The notes beneath the pieces are model-generated. The model made no database searches. It was not told where the DNA came from and saw only the letters and a list, made by a program, of their open reading frames with translations. A DNA stretch of 44,776 nucleotides from Zoogloeaceae bacterium (GTDB lineage: Bacteria; Pseudomonadota; Gammaproteobacteria; Burkholderiales; Rhodocyclaceae). This document shows positions 24,658 to 31,491 of the stretch, one piece after another; positions within the stretch are counted from its first letter, which is position 1, and every line of letters begins with the position of its first letter. A program made the translations under genes and the position numbers. The stretch covers positions 1 through 44,776 of the forward strand of contig JAITSU010000058.1 of NCBI GenBank assembly GCA_031287525.1, written 5' to 3'.

Positions 24658-24729
24658 GTGAGGCACTTGAAGCCACATACCCGCGAAAAAGGATGTTGGC
24701 AACGACTGGCAAAGCTAATCGTCAGAATC

Positions 24730-24758
24730 ATCATAGCGATTACGCTGCTGTATTGCAA
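24730..24758 (-). promoter_or_regulatory. Sigma-70 promoter for the antisense RNA
   Basis: On the minus strand TTGCAA (24753-24758) and TATGAT (24730-24735) are separated by exactly 17 bases, matching the -35 at 4 of 6 and the -10 at 5 of 6 positions. It lies inside the small peptide frame and points toward its start. Confidence 0.5.
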
Positions 24759-24788
24759 GCGTTGCTGGTCGTCACATCCTTGTAGCAC

Positions 24789-24817
24789 CCCGTCCTGCGC
24801 CTCTGGCGCGGGACGGG
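24789..24817. terminator. GC-rich 13-bp hairpin without T run
   Basis: Arms 24789-24801 and 24805-24817 pair over 13 positions (one G-T wobble) around a TCT loop. No T run follows on either strand. It could be the 3' hairpin of the Nudix/ThiE mRNA (minus) or of the small peptide mRNA (plus), whose T run was replaced by the adjoining heptads. Confidence 0.5.
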
Positions 24818-24818
24818 C

Positions 24819-24860
24819 TTCCCTGTCACCTGTCACCCGCCATCTGACCCCTGACCCCCG
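24819..24860 (-). repeat. Heptad array, right arm of element 1
   Basis: Six 7-base units (on this strand of the type CAGGTGA) in inverted orientation relative to 24464-24498. The stop codon of the Nudix/ThiE gene is the TGA of one CAGGTGA unit (24826-24832). Confidence 0.8.
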
Positions 24861-25818
24861 CCACCCCATGCGCGCCGAAACTTTGCGCGGTTTTCAGGGT
24901 GCTGGCGTCTTGTCCGCCGATGGCGAAGACGGGCAGCCTTGCGTTTTCCAGCAATCCCGCGAAGGCTTCCCATCCCAGACCGGGGTGTTCGGGGTGGCTG
25001 GGGGTGGGCAGCACGGGGCCGAGCAGGGCGTAGTCGAGTTCCAGCGCGCTGGCTTGGGCAAGTTCGGCGGCGTCGTGGCAGGACGCGCCGACCCAGGGGT
25101 AATTCGGACGTTTAACGCTCTGCGTCAGCGCCTTGCTGGTCAGGTGGATGCCGTGCGCGCCAATCAGACGGGCGAGTTCGGACGCCCTGCCGCTGCCGTC
25201 TTCGTTCAACACGACGAAGGCATTTTTGGGCGTGGCAAGCGCCATGACCGAGCGGACAAAGCCTTGTCGCTTGGCGTCGGGCAGGTCGTGTTCGCGGATT
25301 TGAACGCAGCGCAAGCCTTGTTCCAGCGCCTTTTCCAGACGTTCGAGTTCGGCGCGAACGCCGTTTTTCGACGCCTGAGTGATGCCCATGCGGGTGGGCA
25401 GGGCGAGCGCCTTCAGGATGGGCAGATTGGCGGGCAGCATGGGGGCGAGTTTGCAGGGACCGTCGGTGTTCAGCCAGCACACCGCGCTGTGCTCAAGGGG
25501 CGCGCTGACGCCGATTTCGCCTTCCCAGGCGGTGACGCGCCAGAAGCGGATATGCACACGCGCGTGCGGATAGTCGAAATCGCGGACAAGCCACGGGCTG
25601 GCTTCGGTGACGCGAATGCCGAGTTCTTCCCGCAATTCGCGCGCGAGCGCCTCGCGGGGCGTTTCGCCCGCTTCAATCTTGCCGCCGGGAAATTCCCAGT
25701 AACCGGCGTAAGCCTTGCCTTCGGGACGGCAGGCCAGCACAAAATGCTGTTCGTCGCCGCTCATCAGCACGGCGGCGACGACTTCGACATCAGGAATGTC
25801 GGGACTGGATGTATTCAT
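24826..25818 (-). CDS. Nudix hydrolase (MutT type) fused to a ThiE-like domain
   Basis: The 330-residue protein has an N-terminal MutT-like Nudix domain with a perfect Nudix box (GGKIEAGETPREALARELRE, followed by ELGI) and a C-terminal thiamine-phosphate-synthase-like barrel (CVQIREHDL, HLTSKAL, VGASCHDAAEL, YALLGPVLPTPSHP, VFAIGG). The fusion is common in beta- and gammaproteobacteria. The Nudix part is expected to clear oxidised nucleotides such as 8-oxo-dGTP; the role of the ThiE-like part is not established. The ATG at 25818 overlaps the stop of the DUF815 gene (ATGA). The last residues AGDR and the stop are encoded by heptad repeats. Confidence 0.9.
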   Translation of the reverse strand: MNTSSPDIPDVEVVAAVLMSGDEQHFVLACRPEGKAYAGYWEFPGGKIEAGETPREALARELREELGIRVTEASPWLVRDFDYPHARVHIRFWRVTAWEGEIGVSAPLEHSAVCWLNTDGPCKLAPMLPANLPILKALALPTRMGITQASKNGVRAELERLEKALEQGLRCVQIREHDLPDAKRQGFVRSVMALATPKNAFVVLNEDGSGRASELARLIGAHGIHLTSKALTQSVKRPNYPWVGASCHDAAELAQASALELDYALLGPVLPTPSHPEHPGLGWEAFAGLLENARLPVFAIGGQDASTLKTAQSFGAHGVAGVRGQMAGDR

Positions 25819-26741
25819 GATGATGATGTCTTGCGTGTTTTGGCGTTTTGTTTGGCGTTCTGCCCCGCGTAATCGCGGGCGAATTGCCAGGCGACGCGAC
25901 CGCTGCGTGAACCGCGACTTAACGCCCAGTTGAGCGCGTCGCGGGAGGCTTCGGCGATGGCTTTCGGGCTGAATCCGAATCCAGCCAGCCAGTGCGCGGC
26001 GATGGCGAGGTAGGCGTCCTGGTCGAAGGGGTAGAAAGAAATCCACAAGCCGAAACGCTCGGAAAGCGACACTTTTTCTTCCACCGCTTCGCCCGGATGA
26101 ATTTCGCCGTTGTCGGCGCGGGCGTTTTCCAGATTGTCCGCGAAATAGTCGGGCATCAGGTGGCGACGGTTGGAAGTCGCGTAGATGAGCGCATTGTCCG
26201 GCGGCGCGGCGATGGAGCCGTCGAGCGCGGATTTCAATGCCTTGTAAGCGTTTTCACCCGCCTCAAAAGAAAGATCGTCGCAGAACACCAGAAATTTCTC
26301 CGGGCGTTCGGCAATCAGGTCGATGATTTCGGCGAGGTCGGTCAAATCTTCCTTGTCGACTTCAATCAGTCGCAAGCCCTGCCCCGCAAACTCATTTAAC
26401 AACGCCTTGATGAGCGAGGATTTGCCAGAACCGCGCGTGCCGGTGAGCAGCACGTTGTTGGCGGGTTTGCCCTCCACAAACTGGCGGGTGTTGGCGACGA
26501 CACGCGCCTTTTGCTCGTCGATGCCGGTCAAATCGGCAAGGCGGATGGGGTGCAGGTAGCGCACCGGCGCGAGCGCGCCACGCCCCTGCCGGACTTTCCA
26601 GCGGCAGGCGATGACACGCGTCCAGTCTGGCAAGACAGCGGGCGGCGGCAGTTGCGCCTCAACGCGAGCGAGCAGGGATTCGGCGCGTTGCAGCAGGTGG
26701 TCGAAGCGTTCAAGTTGCGCTAAAGAAGAAGTCGGGGGCAT
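25815..26741 (-). CDS. DUF815 family P-loop ATPase
   Basis: This is a predicted AAA-type ATPase of unknown cellular role. The 308-residue protein has Walker A GTRGSGKSSLIKAL at about residues 100-112, Walker B FLVFCDDLSFE and a sensor-1-like YATSNRRHLMP. ATG 26741 is chosen over an in-frame GTG at 26768. It is coupled to the Nudix/ThiE gene, a pairing commonly seen in betaproteobacteria. Confidence 0.88.
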   Translation of the reverse strand: MPPTSSLAQLERFDHLLQRAESLLARVEAQLPPPAVLPDWTRVIACRWKVRQGRGALAPVRYLHPIRLADLTGIDEQKARVVANTRQFVEGKPANNVLLTGTRGSGKSSLIKALLNEFAGQGLRLIEVDKEDLTDLAEIIDLIAERPEKFLVFCDDLSFEAGENAYKALKSALDGSIAAPPDNALIYATSNRRHLMPDYFADNLENARADNGEIHPGEAVEEKVSLSERFGLWISFYPFDQDAYLAIAAHWLAGFGFSPKAIAEASRDALNWALSRGSRSGRVAWQFARDYAGQNAKQNAKTRKTSSS

Positions 26742-26787
26742 GGCAGAGGTTATACTTGTTCCAGACACTTCAATCTAGCCATAACTC

Positions 26788-28041
26788 ATGCAAAAAAGCC
26801 AATGCTTCCGCAAAAAAATTTTCGTCATTTGCGCTGCCCTGTCGCTTGTCGCCTGCGCCCTGCCCTTGCGCGAGGATGCGCCGGAAGTTCCGGTCGACAC
26901 ATCCGCCAACGTCTGCCCCGCGCCGCAGACGGCAAGCTGTCCGGTTTGTCCGGTATGCCCCGTCGCTGTTTCGCCCACAGCGCCGCTGCCGCCGCGTCTG
27001 GAAGCTGCGACCTGGGCTGATTTGCCGGGCTGGAATGAAGACACGCTCGCCGCCGCCTTGCAAGGTTTTCTGGCTTCCTGCAAGGGGCTGTCGGGCAAGT
27101 CGCACGGCGCGGCATGGCTGGAGGTCTGCCAGCTTGCCAAGACGACCAGGGGCGACGAAGCCAGCGCGCGCCGCTTTTTCGAGGAAAATTTCACGCCTCA
27201 TGCCGTCGTCGAAGCGGACGGTCGCGCAGAAGGCATGGTGACAGGTTATTACGAACCCTTGATTCGCGGCAGCCGCAAGCGGGACGCCAGAAACCAGACG
27301 CCGGTATTGGGCGTGCCTGACGACATGCTGACGATTGAGCTTGGCGAGTTGTATCCTGAATTGCAACACAAGCGGGTACGCGGGCGCATCGTGGGCAACA
27401 AGGTTGTGCCGTATTGGAGTCGCGCCGAAATCGAGGCGCAGCCGAACGGCAAAACGCCGGGTAAGGCGTTGTTCTGGGTGGAAGACCCGATTGAATTTTT
27501 CTTTCTGCAAACCCAGGGTTCGGGACGGGTGGAATTGCCCGACGGCAGCCTCGCCCGCATCGGCTACGCTGACCAGAACGGGCATCCGTTCCAGTCCATC
27601 GGTCGCGTGCTCATCGAGCGGGGCGAATTGAAGCTGGAAGAAGCGTCGATGCAGGGCATACAGGCATGGGCAAGAGCGCATCCCGCCGAATTGCGCGCGC
27701 TTTTGGATAAAAATCCCAGTTACGTGTTTTTCCGCGAATTGCCGGATAACGGCGCGGATATTGGCCCCATCGGCGCGTTGGGCGTGCCCCTGACGCCGGA
27801 ACGCAGCATTGCCGTGGACGCCCGCTATATTCCCCTGGGTGCGCCGGTATGGTTGGCGACCACCCGCCCCAACAGCAGCGCCCCCTTGAACCGCCTGACG
27901 CTGGCGCAAGACACCGGCGGCGCCATCAAGGGCGGCGTGCGCGCCGACTTTTTCTGGGGCTTCGGCAAAGAAGCCGGACAACACGCCGGACGGATGAAAC
28001 AACGGGGAAAGATGTGGGTGCTTTTGCCGGGAATCAGGTGA
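26788..28041 (+). CDS. mltA: Membrane-bound lytic murein transglycosylase A
   Basis: MltA cleaves peptidoglycan glycan strands with formation of anhydro-muropeptides. The 417-residue lipoprotein has a signal peptide with lipobox LVAC, a Cys/Pro-rich spacer (including CPVCPVCPV), and the MltA domain (MVTGYYEPLIRGSRKRD, FFFLQTQGSGRVELPDG) followed by the 3D domain with the catalytic Asp region (LAQDTGGAIKGGVRADFFWG). It is longer than the E. coli protein (365) because of the spacer. Its stop is the TGA of a CAGGTGA heptad (28035-28041) and the terminal residues GIR lie in repeat sequence. Confidence 0.94.
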   Translation: MQKSQCFRKKIFVICAALSLVACALPLREDAPEVPVDTSANVCPAPQTASCPVCPVCPVAVSPTAPLPPRLEAATWADLPGWNEDTLAAALQGFLASCKGLSGKSHGAAWLEVCQLAKTTRGDEASARRFFEENFTPHAVVEADGRAEGMVTGYYEPLIRGSRKRDARNQTPVLGVPDDMLTIELGELYPELQHKRVRGRIVGNKVVPYWSRAEIEAQPNGKTPGKALFWVEDPIEFFFLQTQGSGRVELPDGSLARIGYADQNGHPFQSIGRVLIERGELKLEEASMQGIQAWARAHPAELRALLDKNPSYVFFRELPDNGADIGPIGALGVPLTPERSIAVDARYIPLGAPVWLATTRPNSSAPLNRLTLAQDTGGAIKGGVRADFFWGFGKEAGQHAGRMKQRGKMWVLLPGIR

Positions 28042-28113
28042 CAGATATCAGGGATCAGGAAATACCGGCGGCTTCGCCGCCGCAAATTGCTGTCACCTGC
28101 TACCTGCTACCTG
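28035..28113. repeat. Heptad inverted-repeat element 2
   Basis: Left arm of four heptads (28035-28062, type CAGGTGA), a 30-base core (28063-28092) containing the hairpin CGGCGGC-TTC-GCCGCCG (28066-28082), and a right arm of three TCACCTG-type heptads (28093-28113) with partial units beyond. It sits exactly between the convergent genes mltA and the glycine-zipper gene, whose stop codons are both inside it. Confidence 0.85.
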
Positions 28114-28662
28114 CTCACCTATCACGGAGCCGATTACCGCGCCCGCCGCCGTCGTCACCAGTCGACCATTGCCGCCGCCGAAGCGACTGCCGATGACGCC
28201 ACCGGCAACCGCGCCGATGACCTGCGCGGCGCTTAAGCCACTCTGGACGTTTTCTGCGGGTCGTTCAGGTGGCAAAGGCTGCGGCAAGGGTTGCGGCTGC
28301 GGCGCTTGCTGGATGATGACGGGCGGCGGGGCGCTTTCATACACGACCTGAGGCGCGCCATAGTCGTAAACCGGCGTGGGGTAGATGACAGGTTGCTGAT
28401 ACACCACCATCGGCGCGCGATACACCACCAGCGGGGCGGCAATGGTAACAGCAACGTGGCGTTGCGGAGCATGGCGCGTGATGACCACGGGCGGTCTTTG
28501 CGCGTGAAAACCTTGCGGCGGGGCGCGATACGTTTGCTGCTTTTGCTGCGGCGCATGGCGGGAATGTCCTGAATGTCTGGAGTGTCCATCCGCCAGCGCG
28601 TCCGCGCTGAATCCGAGGCAGAGGACGAGGGAAAACAGGGAGCAGGCTGGCACGGTTTTCAT
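28093..28662 (-). CDS. Exported glycine-zipper protein
   Basis: The 189-residue protein has a signal peptide (MKTVPACSLFSLVLCLGFSA), a His/Gln/Pro-rich region (RHSGHSRHAPQQKQQ), a Tyr/Pro/Val-rich middle (YRAPMVVYQQPVIYPTPV) and a C-terminal glycine-zipper segment (VIGAVAGGVIGSRFGGG, then AAGAVIGSVIGEQ) of the 17-kDa antigen/2TM type found in outer-membrane-associated proteins. The start at 28662 follows GGAGAAC. The function is unknown. The final residues VAGSR and the stop codon lie in the heptad array. Confidence 0.8.
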   Translation of the reverse strand: MKTVPACSLFSLVLCLGFSADALADGHSRHSGHSRHAPQQKQQTYRAPPQGFHAQRPPVVITRHAPQRHVAVTIAAPLVVYRAPMVVYQQPVIYPTPVYDYGAPQVVYESAPPPVIIQQAPQPQPLPQPLPPERPAENVQSGLSAAQVIGAVAGGVIGSRFGGGNGRLVTTAAGAVIGSVIGEQVAGSR

Positions 28663-28694
28663 GGTGTTCTCCATAGGATACGACTCTCCACCTG

Positions 28695-28732
28695 AAAAAA
28701 TCCCCCACCGCCAGGGTGACAGGCGGCGGGGG
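28695..28732 (-). terminator. Terminator downstream of the Lrp-type gene
   Basis: Arms CCCCC-CCGCC (28702-28712) and GGCGG-GGGGG (28722-28732) pair with one mismatch around a 9-base loop, followed on the minus strand by A and six T (28695-28700). A second perfect 8-bp hairpin (28738-28756) precedes it. It would stop leftward transcription from the lrp gene before the glycine-zipper gene. Confidence 0.7.
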
Positions 28733-28844
28733 TGAAATCTCGAAGGGGCTTCGAGAGGAGGGGGAATCGATGTCTGTACTTTACGGAAAAATCGGGGGGA
28801 AAGGTGTCAGCGTTCGTTGCACGCTTGTAAGGAAATGTTAAGTT

Positions 28845-28951
28845 CAGGGATCAGGGGGCAGGTGTCAGGTAACAGGGGTTTCCGGCGGCTTCGCCGCCGC
28901 AAATTACTGTCACCTGTCACCTGTCACCTGTCACCTGCTACCTGATACCTG
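28845..28951. repeat. Heptad inverted-repeat element 3
   Basis: Left arm of five CAGG-type heptads (28845-28879), a 30-base core (28880-28909) with the same hairpin as element 2 (28883-28899), and a right arm of six heptads (28910-28951), four of them TCACCTG. The core shares the run CCGGCGGCTTCGCCGCCGC plus AAATT with element 2. The lrp stop codon is the TGA of one unit. Confidence 0.87.
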
Positions 28952-29388
28952 ACAATCACCTTTCGCAGCACAAAACTGCTATGCACGCCGGTTACGCCGG
29001 GGATGCGGGTGATGTTATCGAGCAGCAGGGCGCGGTAGCTTTCCATGTCGGCAACCACGACTTTCAACTGGTAATCCGCGTCCTGTCCGGTGATCAGCAG
29101 ACATTCGAGAATTTCGGGGATTTCCCGTATCGCGCTTTCAAAGCCCGCAAAACGCTCCGGCGTGTGCGCGTCCATTGAGATGTGAATCAGCGCCATCAGG
29201 CTAAACCCCAGTTTTTGCGCGTCCAGCAGGGCGTGATAACCGAGAATTACGCCGGAATCTTCCAGCGCGCGCACCCGCCGCAGACAGGGCGAAGGCGACA
29301 AACCGACGCGCTCCGCCAAATCCTGATTGCTGATGCGCCCTTCTTCTTGCAGGATGTTCAGAATTTCACGGTCATAGCGGTCAAGCAT
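28924..29388 (-). CDS. Lrp/AsnC family transcriptional regulator
   Basis: The 154-residue protein has an N-terminal winged helix-turn-helix (ILNILQEEGRISNQDLAERV, then GLSPSPCLRRVRALE) and a C-terminal RAM ligand-binding domain (GFSLMALIHISM, LITGQDADYQLKVVVADME). Such proteins sense amino acids. The ATG at 29388 follows AGGAGG; an upstream in-frame start at 29418 is rejected. It is divergent from leuA, so control of leucine synthesis is plausible but inferred. A perfect palindrome at 29408-29425 may be its operator. The C-terminal AGDR and the stop come from the heptad array. Confidence 0.9.
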   Translation of the reverse strand: MLDRYDREILNILQEEGRISNQDLAERVGLSPSPCLRRVRALEDSGVILGYHALLDAQKLGFSLMALIHISMDAHTPERFAGFESAIREIPEILECLLITGQDADYQLKVVVADMESYRALLLDNITRIPGVTGVHSSFVLRKVIVRYQVAGDR

Positions 29389-29407
29389 GGCATCCTCCTG
29401 TTTTGGT

Positions 29408-29425
29408 AATAATAGCAATATTATT
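29408..29425. promoter_or_regulatory. Palindromic candidate operator of the Lrp-type gene
   Basis: AATAATA and TATTATT (7-bp arms, GCAA spacer) form a perfect palindrome 20 bases before the lrp start, between lrp and leuA. AT-rich palindromes of this kind suit Lrp-family binding, so autoregulation and control of leuA are possible. Confidence 0.4.
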
Positions 29426-29552
29426 TCTATATCCGCACATAAAAAGCAATTTTATTCTGAATCAAGGCGATTTCAGGGGGTAAAACGCAAGCACCTTGTT
29501 GGTCTTTTTCCGTACCATCTGTATCTATGACACATCCCCCAGGAGATTCTCC

Positions 29553-31241
29553 ATGCAATCGCCCGCCGCCCCCAAATACCATCCCTTTCCACCTGTCGCC
29601 ATGAGCGAACGCCATTGGCCGGAGGCGCGGCTGACCCGCCCGCCCATGTGGATGAGCACCGACCTGCGCGACGGCAATCAGGCGCTTTTTGAGCCGATGA
29701 ATGGCGAGCGGAAATTGCGCTTTTTCAAAATGCTCTGCGCCATCGGCGTCAAGGAAATCGAGGTCGCCTTTCCCGCCGCCTCGCAAACGGATTTTGATTT
29801 CACACGCGAACTGATTACCGGCGGTCACATTCCCGATGATGTGGCCATCGAGGTCTTGACCCAGGCGCGTCCCGCCCTGATTGAGCGTACCTTTGCCGCC
29901 ATAGTCGGCGCGAAACGCGCCATCGTGCATTTGTATACAGCGACTTCCGCGCCCTTTCGGGAAATGGTGTTCGGCATGAGCAAGACAGAACTCATCGAAA
30001 TGACCCTCGCTTCCGTCCGCCACATCAAGGCATGCGCCAAAAAAATGCCGCAGACGCAAATTACCCTTGAATACAGCCCGGAAACCTTCACCGCCACCGA
30101 ACTCCCCTTCGCGCTGGAAATCTGCGACGCCGTGACCGCCGCCTGGGGCGCGAACACGGATAACAAGGTGATTCTCAACCTGCCCACCACAGTGGAGATG
30201 GCGACGCCCAACATCTACGCCGACCAGATTGAATGGATGCACACGCGCCTCGCCCGCCGCGAGGGCATCATTTTGAGTCTGCATCCGCACAACGACCGGG
30301 GTACTGCCGTCGCCGCCGCCGAATTCGGACTCATGGCGGGCGCTGACCGCGTGGAAGGCTGTCTGTTCGGCAACGGCGAGCGCACCGGCAATGTCGATCT
30401 CGTCACCCTCGCGCTCAACCTCTACACCCAGGGCGTCGAGCCGAATCTTGATTTTTCCGACATCAACGCCGTCGCGCGTACCTTTGAAGCCTGCACCGGC
30501 TTGCCCATCCACCCGCGCCACCCTTATGTCGGCGACCTCGTATTCACCGCCTTTTCCGGCTCGCATCAGGACGCCATCAAAAAAGGCATGACCGCGAGAC
30601 GGGAGCGCCACAGCCCGACATGGAACGTCCCCTACCTGCCCATTGACCCGGCGGATGTGGGGCGCAGCTACGATTCCCTGATTCGCGTCAACAGTCAGTC
30701 CGGCAAGGGCGGCATCGCCTGGCTGATGGAATCCGAATACGGCATTGTGCTGCCGCGCCGCCTGCTGGTCGAATTTTCCGGCATCGTGCAGCGACAGATG
30801 GATGACATCGGGCGGGAAATGAGCGCCGCCGACCTCTGGCGTTTATTCTCCGCCGCCTATCTGGAAACGGAAACGAAGCCGGACGCGCCCCTCGTCTACC
30901 AAGGACATCAACTCGACGCCGACGGCAAAGGCATCGCGCTGGATGTGACCTGCGCGGGCGAGCAAAAACACCTCACGGGGCAAGGCAACGGTCCCATCGA
31001 CGCCGCCATTCACGCCCTGGCGAGCATCGGCATTCACGCGCAGGTGGCAAGTTTCGAGGAACGCGCCACCCGCCCCAGTCAACACGGCGAAGCCAGCGCC
31101 GCCGCCTTTATGGAAGTGCGGATTCTGGCGGATGGTGAATGCAACGGGCAAAGCTACGGCGTCGGGCTGGACGAGAACATTGTGACCGCTTCGTTGAAGG
31201 CGTTGGTGAGTGGGGTGAATCGGCGGCGGAAGGCAAAATAA
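29553..31241 (+). CDS. leuA: 2-isopropylmalate synthase, type 2 (leuA)
   Basis: LeuA condenses acetyl-CoA with 2-oxoisovalerate in the first step of leucine synthesis. The 562-residue protein belongs to the longer LeuA type: an HMGL-like TIM barrel with the entry motif STDLRDGNQAL and the metal-binding LHPHNDRGTAVAAAEFG, GCLFGNGERTGNVDLVTLA, then a linker and a C-terminal leucine-binding regulatory domain (residues about 430-560). The start MQSPAAPKYH at 29553 follows AGGAG. Its divergent neighbour is the Lrp-type regulator. Confidence 0.95.
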   Translation: MQSPAAPKYHPFPPVAMSERHWPEARLTRPPMWMSTDLRDGNQALFEPMNGERKLRFFKMLCAIGVKEIEVAFPAASQTDFDFTRELITGGHIPDDVAIEVLTQARPALIERTFAAIVGAKRAIVHLYTATSAPFREMVFGMSKTELIEMTLASVRHIKACAKKMPQTQITLEYSPETFTATELPFALEICDAVTAAWGANTDNKVILNLPTTVEMATPNIYADQIEWMHTRLARREGIILSLHPHNDRGTAVAAAEFGLMAGADRVEGCLFGNGERTGNVDLVTLALNLYTQGVEPNLDFSDINAVARTFEACTGLPIHPRHPYVGDLVFTAFSGSHQDAIKKGMTARRERHSPTWNVPYLPIDPADVGRSYDSLIRVNSQSGKGGIAWLMESEYGIVLPRRLLVEFSGIVQRQMDDIGREMSAADLWRLFSAAYLETETKPDAPLVYQGHQLDADGKGIALDVTCAGEQKHLTGQGNGPIDAAIHALASIGIHAQVASFEERATRPSQHGEASAAAFMEVRILADGECNGQSYGVGLDENIVTASLKALVSGVNRRRKAK

Positions 31242-31491
31242 TCCCCTCGCTCCTTGCGGGAGAAGGAAAACGGCGCGGGATTGATTCATCGTCTCGCAAT
31301 GTGAGCGGAATATGACGCGAAATGCCATGAAAATCACGGGAAAAGTCATCTTGCCGCCCCTCTGCTTTTGTATTAACGTAGCGCGATTTTCTGCCCTGTC
31401 CCATTTTCCGCCCCCCCGACTCCGCAAGCTGCGCTTCGGCGCGTCATGAGGCGTTTTTTTCCTGTGGTTCTCCCGCTGCCCTTTTCATAAC

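Larger units (their letters stand above)
24605..24723 (-). ncRNA. Putative antisense RNA to the small peptide leader
   Basis: A sigma-70 promoter (TTGCAA and TATGAT, 17-base spacer) on the minus strand would start an RNA near 24723 that runs across the start codon and the ribosome binding site of the plus-strand peptide frame, and ends at the terminator at 24605-24633. The RNA would be about 120 nt and fully complementary to the leader and first 19 codons. This is the arrangement of type I antitoxin RNAs. No expression evidence is available from sequence alone. Confidence 0.42.
24667..24819 (+). other. Candidate small hydrophobic peptide frame (type I toxin-like), stop not found
   Basis: The frame starts with TTG behind an unusually strong ribosome binding site. 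It encodes a basic N-terminus (KPHTREKGCWQRLAK), a short hydrophobic segment (LIVRIIIAITLLY) and a Cys/Trp/Lys-containing tail (CKRCW), a layout typical of small membrane-acting toxins. I do not recognise a named family. The end given is where the heptad array begins: no in-frame stop occurs until 25872, the later part being antisense to the Nudix/ThiE gene. The original stop may have been lost when the repeat arose or the peptide may not be real. A GC-rich 13-bp hairpin (24789-24817) lies at its 3' end. Confidence 0.35.

Noticed and set aside
24667..25872. A plus-strand frame of over 400 codons covering the small peptide and continuing to 25872
   Set aside because: After about 24820 it is simply antisense to the well-supported Nudix/ThiE gene and has no protein-like features; only the first part is discussed.
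28690..28760. Possible CRISPR-like or riboswitch structure between the glycine-zipper and lrp genes
   Set aside because: No spaced direct repeats; the structures are two ordinary hairpins, one with a T run on the minus strand, explained as a terminator.
29427..30611. A long minus-strand frame of 394 codons opposite leuA
   Set aside because: Antisense shadow of leuA, which has complete catalytic motifs.
31430..31460. GC hairpin (GCGC-TTCG-GCGC) followed by T7 before bioF
   Set aside because: The T run begins 11 bases after the stem, too far for a normal terminator, and the stem is only 4-5 bp.
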